Shown one piece after another: positions 1 to 6,486 of a DNA stretch of 7,482 nucleotides. Each line of letters opens with the position of its first letter. Position 1 is the first letter of the stretch. The position numbers and the translations under genes are program-made. The notes beneath the pieces were generated by a model. The model was not told where the DNA came from. It saw only the letters and a list, made by a program, of their open reading frames with translations, and did not search any database. Source of the stretch: Anaerolineaceae bacterium (lineage in GTDB: Bacteria; Chloroflexota; Anaerolineae; Anaerolineales; Anaerolineaceae); NCBI GenBank assembly GCA_003448875.1, contig DLXG01000229.1, positions 1 to 7,482 on the forward strand. The letters run 5' to 3'.

Positions 1-285
1 CTGCCCGCGCTCGCGGCGGGCGCGGGATTCCATCTTCGGCTTGAGCAGAATCAGCCGGCGCAGCACCTTCTGGCGCTCGGCAGCCGCCGCTTCGCCCTTC
101 TGGCGGGCAACCGCCCACTCGCCCTGAATCTGGCGCACTTCGCCGAACAGACTGCGGATCTGGCTGGTGGAAAGACCCAAGTCTTTCAACTCCTTGCCAA
201 ATTGATCCGTCCGTTGTACCAGCAGTTCGCCGCTGGCATCCTCCGTGATGATTTTTTTTACTTCGATTTCGGGTATCGGGCTCAT
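1..285 (-). CDS. csm2: Csm2, small subunit of type III-A effector complex (partial, C-terminus beyond window)
   Basis: This gene is too short for an ordinary ORF list but reads openly for 95 codons to the window edge. The translation contains LGLSTSQIRSLFGEVRQIQ (about residues 36-54) and RRLILLKPKMESRARRE (about 76-92). These match the family pattern of Csm2: a 'T-S-Q-I-R-x-(F/I)' helix followed later by an 'L-K-P-K' helix. Csm2 is the small helical subunit that lines the Csm complex filament beside the crRNA-target duplex. Full-length members usually have about 120-160 residues, so the last third is missing here. The ATG at 285 is preceded by AGGAGGA at 291-297 with five bases between, a near-perfect ribosome site. 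It follows the AlbA_2-NACHT gene by 45 bases on the same strand. csm3, csm4 and csm5 would be expected just outside the window. Bases 252-259 form a run of eight A on the coding strand near the start. Confidence 0.88.
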   Translation of the reverse strand, partial: MSPIPEIEVKKIITEDASGELLVQRTDQFGKELKDLGLSTSQIRSLFGEVRQIQGEWAVARQKGEAAAAERQKVLRRLILLKPKMESRARRERGQ

Positions 286-319
286 TTTATTCCTCCTGTG
301 TATTGAGCGTATAGAGTTT

Positions 320-345
320 TGGACTTATATCTATGGACTTATATC
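320..345. repeat. 14-base tandem duplication at the 3' end of the AlbA_2-NACHT gene
   Basis: TGGACTTATATC occurs at 320-331 and again at 334-345, a period of 14 bases with 12 identical. The gene's TAG stop (331-333) lies at the junction. Removing one 14-base unit would let the reading frame continue for ten more codons (KLYTLNTQEE) to a TAA one base before the csm2 ATG. Confidence 0.7.
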
Positions 346-2214
346 CCTCAAGATGGGGGTTAACTTTTCTCGGAAATGTGGAGAGAGACCTTGAATCTGG
401 TTCTCGAACATCGCTTGACTTTCTTGAATTAATTCCTTCAGGTAATTAGCCGCAAAAACAACCTGGGTTAAGCATGTGAAAAAACGAATCCTTCTCATAT
501 CCTCCATTTCAATTAGGACTGATAAACTCAAACAAAATTTTCGCGCATTTTCTTCCATGATTCCTTCAACTTTTCGTTGACTAATCAGTTGGCCAAGATC
601 AACACTGATTGCTAGTTTTTCTGTTTGGCTCCAAAAACTTCTGGTTGCATCAGGTTCATAATTACTTTTTTCTCTTTCTCTTCTCCACGCTTTGCAATAA
701 ATACGGTCCAACATTGCACCAATTCGAATATCTGGGGTTTGGATTATAGGCTCATCCAATGCTGGAGCTTCCGATATCTTTTCAATCGGTTGATCAAGGA
801 TTAATTCATCTGCAGGTGCCGGTTCAATTGGCAAATCCCCACCCCGTTGAGACTCGTTATGATCCACTGTTTTTATTATCTGGATTTGCTCGTCTTCCTG
901 TTCTCCATCCTCCTCTTTAGCAGGAAATTCGCCAATAATCTCTGGCAAAGCAATTTCTAGATAAAAAGGAATTGAACAGATTTGTGTCAATTCCCTATCG
1001 GAATAAATAACAGCCTCAACCTTTTCAAGAGTTTCACGGTCGCAGTGAAACTCAATATATTTTCGGATTTGCTCTGCATTGAAAGGCTGTATTTTTACCG
1101 CTAACACCTTGTTTCTGTGTTCATCCGTAAAAGACGGTGAAGGTGGCCGGGTAGCCAGAATGAATTTCAGGTCAGGGTACTTCCCCATTACTTCTTCTAA
1201 AACTCGGACAAATTGTCTCTTGGCATTTTCATTCAGTATTTCATCGAAGCCGTCCAGCAACACCACAAATTTGTACTTCGGATTTTCAAACAAGCGATTC
1301 AATTCCTCCGGTCTTCCATCTTTGAATTTCATTCCTTCACACAGACGATTAACCAGAAGGGTTTCCATTTGACCCACTTCGTGAAGATGTATTTCCCTGA
1401 GTGAAACAAAAATTGGTATAAAACCAAAGGGATAATACATTTCACTTGAGTTTTCTCGATTATGAATATCCCCCTCTAATAATTCAGCTCGATTGAAGGC
1501 AAACCTTTCGAGGATGGTGGTTTTCCCGATGGCAGCTTCGCCCGTTAATATGAGAAGTTTTCTGTCACCCTCAAGGAACTTGCGGATCTCTTCCGCAATC
1601 TCCTTACCATTGCTTGAAAGCAGCTCTTGGTAACCTCCAATATCATTGGAATGACTAAATCGCTTCTTCACATCATCAAAATAATCCTGCCACTGTTCCG
1701 GGAAAATGTAGGGGCATTTCGTGTAGGGGGGATAAAACCTCTCCATTTGAGGGGTCAGTTCCGAATTACTTTCCCCGGTTCGTATCCAGGATTGATCTGT
1801 TTGTATGCGATCCAGACTTCTTTTGACTTTGAATGGAGTTTCGGTTGGCAGAGGGGGTATTTTGATAGACAAGATGGTATGGCCATCACAATCAATTCCC
1901 TCCAAGTTCACTGCCCGAAGCTCAGGTTGGATATGGTTACTTATCAGATCTTTTATAGTTCTCTTTACTCCTTCAAGTCCTCTTTTGTCGTGACTAATCA
2001 TTTTGTCAATGCCACAAATCGTTCCATCATCGGCAACACCCAGTATTAACTCGGACTCTTTACCCGTAAACCTGCTGGTATTGGCAAGAGCAATAATATC
2101 CTTGATAAAACTCGCTTTGTGCCTGTCATCCCACAATTCGACATACGCCTTGCGGTCAAAGAGAAGCCCTTCTTGTTGCGTTATTTTTCTTCTGAAGGAT
2201 TCGTCACACGCCAT
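331..2214 (-). CDS. AlbA_2 (Schlafen-like)-NACHT NTPase embedded in type III-A operon
   Basis: The protein has 627 residues. Residues about 13-150 look like an AlbA_2/Schlafen core: E15-x4-D20-R-K22, IIALANT (40-46), LILGVADDGTICGID (56-70). The acidic residues E15, D20 and D62/D63 fall where Schlafen RNases carry their catalytic carboxylates, with Asp in place of the usual second Glu. A NACHT-type P-loop domain follows: Walker A GEAAIGKTT (225-233), Walker B LLDGFDE (319-325), a sensor-like ILATRPP (352-358), and SIPFYLE (414-420). An acidic, probably disordered linker (about 431-495) separates this from a helical C-terminus. I see no LRR, TPR, CARF or membrane segment. The ATG at 2214 lies 7 bases after the cas10 stop, with AAGGTGAGG (2220-2228) overlapping the cas10 end. 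GC content is about 40-45%, against about 60% in cas10. Family knowledge suggests a STAND-type defence NTPase. A role as a type III accessory effector is inference. Confidence 0.82.
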   Translation of the reverse strand: MACDESFRRKITQQEGLLFDRKAYVELWDDRHKASFIKDIIALANTSRFTGKESELILGVADDGTICGIDKMISHDKRGLEGVKRTIKDLISNHIQPELRAVNLEGIDCDGHTILSIKIPPLPTETPFKVKRSLDRIQTDQSWIRTGESNSELTPQMERFYPPYTKCPYIFPEQWQDYFDDVKKRFSHSNDIGGYQELLSSNGKEIAEEIRKFLEGDRKLLILTGEAAIGKTTILERFAFNRAELLEGDIHNRENSSEMYYPFGFIPIFVSLREIHLHEVGQMETLLVNRLCEGMKFKDGRPEELNRLFENPKYKFVVLLDGFDEILNENAKRQFVRVLEEVMGKYPDLKFILATRPPSPSFTDEHRNKVLAVKIQPFNAEQIRKYIEFHCDRETLEKVEAVIYSDRELTQICSIPFYLEIALPEIIGEFPAKEEDGEQEDEQIQIIKTVDHNESQRGGDLPIEPAPADELILDQPIEKISEAPALDEPIIQTPDIRIGAMLDRIYCKAWRREREKSNYEPDATRSFWSQTEKLAISVDLGQLISQRKVEGIMEENARKFCLSLSVLIEMEDMRRIRFFTCLTQVVFAANYLKELIQESQAMFENQIQGLSPHFREKLTPILRDISP

Positions 2215-2221
2215 AGGCGCC

Positions 2222-4786
2222 TCACCTTCGCTCGCGGGTAATCAACTCTGCCCAGCGGGCAGCTAGTCCAATCCATTCAATACTGCGGAAGTTCTCCTGC
2301 TTCAGCCGCGTGCGGATTTTTTCCACACCATCCTTTGGCAGTCCCTTCAAGCGGCTGAGGTGGTACTCGGCCAGCCAGTTCCACGGCCCCCACAACAACT
2401 GCACCTGACCGGCGCGGTTGCGATCCTTTCCGCCTTTACGGCGTTCTTGCAGCCTTGCCTGATACAACTCGTGCAGGCGAATCAGCTTGCCGATCAGGGC
2501 ACGGTTTTCGTGATTTTTCACGATCTCCTCAAGCGTGTGCATCAAGGCGTGAGCGGTATCCGCTTGTTTATTACTGCACTCGTGATAACCAAAACGTTCC
2601 CACGCCAGCGGCTGACCCAGAAAAGTGAGCGCATCCTTGTGGTACTCTTTGCCGTTCTTCGTCCAGCGGTAGTCTTTAGCCTTGTCCTCCGCATCGCCGG
2701 CTTCCTCGGCCGCCTGATAGAGCGGGTACTTGCCGCCCACCAGCACGATCCCGCCGCTGGGGTGAATATCGGGGTGGCCGCCGGTAAAGCGGTTCAAATC
2801 GCGGCGCAGGCGCAGGGCAAACTCCACCACCACATCCCAACTGCCGACGAAGAACAGGTCATCGCCGCCGGAGTAAATCGAGTACAGCCGTTCATTCTTT
2901 TCTTTCTTTTCTTTGTTGATTTCATTGTTCATTTGCCGGGCAATTTCGCCCACCCAGCCCTCGAAGAACAGGCTGACCGCAAAACTGAGCGAAGCAATCC
3001 GCGAGAGCGTGGCGCGGGTATTCAATCCATCGGCGAAGATTTTACCGAGGTTGTCCACATCCATGCGCAGCACGCCCAGCCGTTTGATTCCTTCGGCCTG
3101 CGCTTCCAGCACATTGAGCGGCTTGACCGAACCCGCTACCGGCAGTTGATCCACCTTTCCGCGCAGAGCGTCATGTTCTTCCTCGCTGAGGATGGGCGTC
3201 ACATTGACCAGCAGGTAACGCGCCGTGGCACGTTGCGGGCCGGGCTGGCGCTGTGCGAAGGCTTCATCGTTCAGCGCGAAGAGGATACCGGATGGCTCGT
3301 TTTCCAGCCTTTCCAGCACCTGCACCGCATAACCAAACTGGCGGGTGATTGCCCCCCAGCCGCGGCCGGCCTGCATTTCAACCTGGGCGGGCAGTTCACC
3401 ACTGATCGGCTGCAGAACAAGGTAGCGGGCTTTGCGCAGCAGCTTGCCCAAATCCTCATAGGATTCGCACACCGGGCATTTATTAACCTTTTCCTCAACG
3501 CCCTCATCCACCTGTTTTTGCTTGACGCCGGAATGCTCACGCCCGCACACGGCGCACTGCTGCGGGGTGCTGCCGCCCACGCCATGCGGTTCGAACACAC
3601 GGACAAGGTCAGCCTCCAGCCCTTCCAGCCGTTTTAGCTTGGCGGCGTTGATCTGACCGATCAGCCCGTCCCACTGGTAGCGAATTTGACCGTTGAAGAA
3701 GTGATTGCCGCGCAGGGGGCGCGCCTGCAAAATCAGCCCCAGTTCGCCCTGATGTTCGTTGAACAGGGCGCGGCTGACCTGCGCCTGAATTTCGGGCAGT
3801 TTTTCAGCGTCCTCGCGCCGGGCAATCAGGTAAAAATTGCCGCCGCCAGCGTAAATCAGGCTGGTCACCGGCAGGTGAAGTTGATCCAGCACATAGCGGG
3901 CAATCACCAGCCCCAGCAATTGGAGGTAAAACGAACGCCCGCGCAGGCCGCTGGCCGCCCCGCGCGCCGTAATGGTGTATAGAAAACTTTGCACGCCGGT
4001 CAGGTCGCCGCCCACCAGCGTTACCAGTTCATCCTGCACCTTTTCTGGCTCACTGGCAAAATTGGCCAGCTGCTCATCGCTCAGCGAGGGCGAATCGTAG
4101 AGAGCGGCCGCCAGCGCAGCCGTCATGCGGCTGTGGTCGTAGAGGCTAATATCCGGCCGATTGTTGTAATACGCCGAAGGCACACACCACAGCACATGCT
4201 GCATCTCCGCCAGCAGACTTTCAAGGTAGTAGGCAATCTCGCCGCCGTTCTGGTAAGCCGCCTGCAACGCTTTTACCCGATCCACGAAACTGCTGTACAG
4301 TTTCTCGTAATCCCTCCAGATGTCTCCGCTCAAATCTTGATCAGGGAAAAGATGGTTTTCGTTCAATTCCAGCGGTTTCAGTGGCCAGTAGACTTGCGGC
4401 ACTTCACTTTCGGTCGCTTCCAGCCGCACATCGGAGAAGATGGACAACAATCGGGCAGGATGACTTTTGGGCTGAGACTCGTCAGCCGGGTCGTCAGCAC
4501 GCTCACCGGCTGAAAGCCGGTCGGCTAGGGCCACGGCGCTGGCCAGCCGGTCGTGAGGGCGGTGATGCCTGCCGATGGCAAACTTGACCTGCCCCTGCCA
4601 CTGGGGCGGCAGGTAACGCTCGGCAAAGTCCTCGCTCAGCAGGGCGTGTTTATACTTATAGTCCTGCTCGGCCTGACCGTCCCAACTACGGCTGGCGCCC
4701 TGCTTCCCTCCCCGCAGGGCAAACTTGCCGATGTCGTGCAGCAGACCGGCCAGCGCTGCCAGAAAAACCTGTTCTTTTTGTTCCAT
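2222..4786 (-). CDS. cas10: Cas10/Csm1, large subunit of type III-A effector, cyclic oligoadenylate synthase
   Basis: The protein has 854 residues, at the long end for Csm1. The N-terminal HD nuclease domain shows LLHDIGKF (H17, D18), a later histidine (H47), RHH (73-75) and ALADRL (D89), so the ssDNase site looks intact. A first palm domain contains YAGGGNFYLI (G314-316). A zinc site is formed by C411/C414 and C437/C440. The second palm domain carries YSGGDDLFF, with GGDD at residues 640-643 (bases 2858-2869). This is the catalytic motif that makes cyclic oligoadenylates from ATP when target RNA binds. A helical C-terminal domain follows. The ATG at 4786 has AAAGGAGGG upstream with 6 bases between; an ATG at 4790 is out of frame. 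A lysine/glutamate-rich insert (INKEKKEKNE) sits shortly before GGDD. Both activities are predicted to be functional. The gene is followed after 7 bases by the AlbA_2-NACHT gene instead of csm2. Confidence 0.96.
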   Translation of the reverse strand: MEQKEQVFLAALAGLLHDIGKFALRGGKQGASRSWDGQAEQDYKYKHALLSEDFAERYLPPQWQGQVKFAIGRHHRPHDRLASAVALADRLSAGERADDPADESQPKSHPARLLSIFSDVRLEATESEVPQVYWPLKPLELNENHLFPDQDLSGDIWRDYEKLYSSFVDRVKALQAAYQNGGEIAYYLESLLAEMQHVLWCVPSAYYNNRPDISLYDHSRMTAALAAALYDSPSLSDEQLANFASEPEKVQDELVTLVGGDLTGVQSFLYTITARGAASGLRGRSFYLQLLGLVIARYVLDQLHLPVTSLIYAGGGNFYLIARREDAEKLPEIQAQVSRALFNEHQGELGLILQARPLRGNHFFNGQIRYQWDGLIGQINAAKLKRLEGLEADLVRVFEPHGVGGSTPQQCAVCGREHSGVKQKQVDEGVEEKVNKCPVCESYEDLGKLLRKARYLVLQPISGELPAQVEMQAGRGWGAITRQFGYAVQVLERLENEPSGILFALNDEAFAQRQPGPQRATARYLLVNVTPILSEEEHDALRGKVDQLPVAGSVKPLNVLEAQAEGIKRLGVLRMDVDNLGKIFADGLNTRATLSRIASLSFAVSLFFEGWVGEIARQMNNEINKEKKEKNERLYSIYSGGDDLFFVGSWDVVVEFALRLRRDLNRFTGGHPDIHPSGGIVLVGGKYPLYQAAEEAGDAEDKAKDYRWTKNGKEYHKDALTFLGQPLAWERFGYHECSNKQADTAHALMHTLEEIVKNHENRALIGKLIRLHELYQARLQERRKGGKDRNRAGQVQLLWGPWNWLAEYHLSRLKGLPKDGVEKIRTRLKQENFRSIEWIGLAARWAELITRERR

Positions 4787-4802
4787 TCATGCCCTCCTTT
4801 TC

Positions 4803-4875
4803 TAAATAAAAGCACTGCTGGCAGCCGGGTTCCCCTCGGCTGCCCCCTGCAACCGCCACCGTCTGTCAGCAGTGC
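4803..4875 (-). terminator. Leader hairpin with U-rich tract before cas10 (attenuator-like terminator)
   Basis: Read on the minus strand, GCACTGCTG (4867-4875) pairs with CAGCAGTGC (4812-4820). Inside it, GGCAGCCG pairs with CGGCTGCC (the two strands of 4837-4844 and 4820-4827). The 3' arm is followed at once by CTTTTATTT (4804-4812), then the cas10 ribosome site. A 5' bulge of about 22 bases separates the outer and inner stems. The structure sits between the CARF-LuxR stop and cas10. It could terminate read-through from upstream, act as an attenuator in the cas leader, or both. Because the outer arms are also followed by ATTTT on the plus strand, it is partly bidirectional. Confidence 0.5.
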
Positions 4876-4881
4876 ATTTTG

Positions 4882-4910
4882 ATTGTAGGTCGTTCAAGCC
4901 GGATTGTCAT
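4882..4910 (-). promoter_or_regulatory. Putative sigma-A promoter of the cas10-NACHT-csm2 operon
   Basis: The minus strand reads ATGACA (4905-4910), exactly 17 bases, then TACAAT (4882-4887), each 5 of 6 to consensus. It overlaps the last codons and stop of the CARF-LuxR gene. Transcription would begin near 4875, at the 5' edge of the leader hairpin and about 90 bases before the cas10 ATG. TACAATCAAA, covering the -10 and the next four bases, is identical to the CARF-LuxR promoter at 5825-5834. Confidence 0.6.
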
Positions 4911-5778
4911 GCGGGTTTTCCCCTAATTTTGTCCCAAAATATAACTGTAACAAGGCCACCAGCTGGGTGCGATTGACACTGTCCATCTCCCAGTGAACGG
5001 CAGCCTTGCTATACGCGGCGCGCAGGTGCTGTTCTACCGTGCGCGGTGAAAGGTGCAGGTGAGCAGCAATTTCACGGTCGCTCCAGCCGGTGGTGACCAG
5101 CATCTCCACCACCTGCCGCTCGGCCGGTGTAAGAGTCCCCATCAGAAAGTTGTGCATGTCCTCGCGTCGGCGTTCCAGCTGCAGGCGGCGGATGGCCTCC
5201 AGCGCCGCCCACGGGTCGGCAATATTGCGCAGACTCAACCAGGCCGGCGAAAGTTCACCCCAGCGCACCACCGGGATGGGCGCCAGTTGCACCGCATCGC
5301 CCGGCTGGGGGTGCAGGCGTTTGCTGGTTAGAAAATCGCCGGCGGAGTACAAATGCCACAGACGGTCTTCTTCATCAAATAACATCTGGGCCGCCACCAT
5401 GCCGTAGATGGACATGGTCTTGCGCCCGCCGGCGATTAGCAGATGCACCGTTTCGCCGCTGCTTTTGGCGTGAGCAATCCGCTGGTAGATCAGGCGCAGC
5501 ACTGCCTCGCCGGCTGCCCGGCTCTCGGTATCGGCAAACGGTTTGCCGTTTTCTTCCAACGCAAAGAAGTTGAACGAGATGGACGGCTTGGTGTAATCCG
5601 CCGCGGCGGCTTTCAGGCGCACCAGGGCATCTTCAATCGGCGTGCCGGGCGCAGTGGTATGCACCACCTCCACCCGTTCAATGCCGATGCCCTCGGCGCG
5701 CAGCAAATCCAGCCCGGCGGTGACCACCTGCGGTTCACTGCCAAGCGTTGCAATAAGGATTGGTGTCTGGCGAAGCAT
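4894..5778 (-). CDS. NE0113-family CARF-type domain fused to LuxR/GerE helix-turn-helix
   Basis: From the ATG at 5778 the protein has 294 residues. Residues 6-20 (PILIATLGSEPQVVT) and about 115-140 (IAGGRKTMSIYG, then DEEDRLWHLY) match the NE0113 family of CRISPR-associated CARF-type proteins, annotated in databases as ring nuclease/Csm6-like. These bind, and in some members cleave, cyclic oligoadenylates. Residues about 216-275 form a LuxR-type HTH: LTPAERQVVEML, then SDREIAAHLHLSPRTVEQHL and a trailing LVALLQLYF. No HEPN nuclease motif (R-x4-6-H) is evident, so the output is probably DNA binding. A TTG at 5856 would add 26 residues. I prefer 5778 because the CARF strand begins at once after it and because a promoter (5829-5856) lies within the longer reading frame. 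The ribosome site before 5778 is weak, which leaves doubt. It lies upstream of cas10 and divergent from the hsp20 operon, which suits a cOA-responsive regulator (inference). Confidence 0.83.
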   Translation of the reverse strand: MLRQTPILIATLGSEPQVVTAGLDLLRAEGIGIERVEVVHTTAPGTPIEDALVRLKAAAADYTKPSISFNFFALEENGKPFADTESRAAGEAVLRLIYQRIAHAKSSGETVHLLIAGGRKTMSIYGMVAAQMLFDEEDRLWHLYSAGDFLTSKRLHPQPGDAVQLAPIPVVRWGELSPAWLSLRNIADPWAALEAIRRLQLERRREDMHNFLMGTLTPAERQVVEMLVTTGWSDREIAAHLHLSPRTVEQHLRAAYSKAAVHWEMDSVNRTQLVALLQLYFGTKLGENPHDNPA

Positions 5779-5789
5779 TGCAGATTTGG

Positions 5790-5831
5790 AATCAATCAGG
5801 TTTGAAAACAACGCCCCAAACTGGTTTGATT
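5790..5831 (-). promoter_or_regulatory. Inverted repeat at start site/5' leader of the CARF-LuxR gene
   Basis: Arms AATCAA (5790-5795) and TTGATT (5826-5831) enclose a second pair, GTTTG (5800-5804) and CAAAC (5817-5821), with a 4x4 mismatch between them and a 12-base loop. CAAAC-TG-GTTTG at 5817-5828 is also a small palindrome by itself. The element overlaps the -10 box and predicted start site. It could be an operator (for example autoregulation by the LuxR-type HTH) or an mRNA leader hairpin. Only the symmetry is seen; the role is inference. Confidence 0.35.
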
Positions 5832-5856
5832 GTACCAGAGATTTCACCCGCCACAA
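5829..5856 (-). promoter_or_regulatory. Putative sigma-A promoter of the CARF-LuxR gene (extended -10)
   Basis: On the minus strand the sequence reads TTGTGG (5851-5856), a 16-base spacer, then TACAAT (5829-5834) preceded by TGG, forming an extended -10 element (TGnTACAAT). Transcription would start near 5822, about 44 bases before the preferred ATG at 5778. The -35 match is weak. The -10 match is good. Confidence 0.45.
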
Positions 5857-6009
5857 CCTTAAATAACCAAAATATTACCATTCGAGCGCCCCTTACCCAA
5901 AACGCTGATATTCCTTTTATGCTTTGTTTATATTTTTCATAGACTCGTGCGCTACTTAATAAAACGCAACAACCAATTAACCATCTAAAACAGAAAGGAG
6001 GGATGGCTT

Positions 6010-6483
6010 ATGTTGGAACCTCTGTTCCCCTGGCGTGAGATGCGCCGCATGGAGCGCGAGATGGATCGGATGCAGCGCGAGATGGAGCGCATGTTCGACA
6101 CCTTCTTCCCTCGCCGCCGACGCTGGATGGAGGTCGAATTCCCGCCTTTGAACATCTGGACGAATAACGATCAGGCGGTTGTCACCGCAGAACTGCCCGG
6201 CATCAAACCGGAAGAACTGGAACTGTCCGTCAACAACGACACCCTCATCCTGCGCGGTAAGCGAGTGGCCAATGACCTGCCGGAAGGCGCCCGCTATCAA
6301 CGCCGCGAACGCTTCCAGGGTGAATTTGCCCGCTCCCTGCAGCTGCCGTTTGCCATTGACGCCGACAAAGTCGAAGCCCATTATGAAAACGGCGTGCTGA
6401 CCATCACCCTGCCGCGCGCCGAAGCCGATAAACCCAAACGCATTGCCGTCCACGCTGCCGAATCCAACGGAAAGGAGGGATGA
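6010..6483 (+). CDS. Small heat-shock protein, Hsp20/alpha-crystallin family (first of three)
   Basis: The protein has 157 residues. Small heat-shock proteins are ATP-independent cytoplasmic holdases that keep unfolding proteins soluble. The alpha-crystallin domain spans about residues 45-135: VTAELPGIKPEELE, LILRGKR, FARSLQLP and the signature GVLTITLP (128-135). The C-terminal I-x-I/V anchor is IAV (145-147). The N-terminal arm is a methionine/arginine/glutamate-rich amphipathic helix (residues 11-28) with a duplicated heptad, followed by FDTFFP and an RRRR stretch. The ATG at 6010 has AAAGGAGGG at 5994-6002; an ATG at 6003 is out of frame and closes after 11 codons. This is the first gene of a three-gene operon. 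I see no CIRCE element and no convincing heat-shock promoter upstream. Confidence 0.94.
   Translation: MLEPLFPWREMRRMEREMDRMQREMERMFDTFFPRRRRWMEVEFPPLNIWTNNDQAVVTAELPGIKPEELELSVNNDTLILRGKRVANDLPEGARYQRRERFQGEFARSLQLPFAIDADKVEAHYENGVLTITLPRAEADKPKRIAVHAAESNGKEG
6049..6090 (+). repeat. Tandem 21-base (heptad) repeat in the first Hsp20 N-terminal arm
   Basis: Two 21-base units (6049-6069 and 6070-6090) encode MEREMDR and MQREMER, residues 14-27, followed by a third Met. The seven-residue period is consistent with a methionine-rich amphipathic helix or coiled coil. Confidence 0.75.
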
Positions 6484-6486
6484 GCC

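Noticed and set aside
252..259. Run of eight A (coding strand) early in csm2 as a phase-variation or frameshift site
   Set aside because: The frame is open on both sides and matches Csm2, with no alternative frame that gives a sensible product.
2360..3637. Long plus-strand open frame (425 codons) opposite cas10
   Set aside because: It is antisense to a well-supported Cas10 with HD, zinc and GGDD motifs. Its translation shows no family motif and reflects GC-rich codon bias of the real gene.
5779..5856. Extended N-terminus of the CARF-LuxR protein from TTG 5856
   Set aside because: The added 26 residues precede the first CARF strand, the start codon is rare, and a promoter with extended -10 lies within the extension. 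It is not fully excluded because the ribosome site at 5778 is weak.
5857..6009. CIRCE operator or heat-shock sigma promoter for the hsp20 operon
   Set aside because: No TTAGCACTC-N9-GAGTGCTAA and no CTTGAA/CCCCAT pair is present. Several AT-rich -10-like strings exist but none has a credible -35 at proper spacing.
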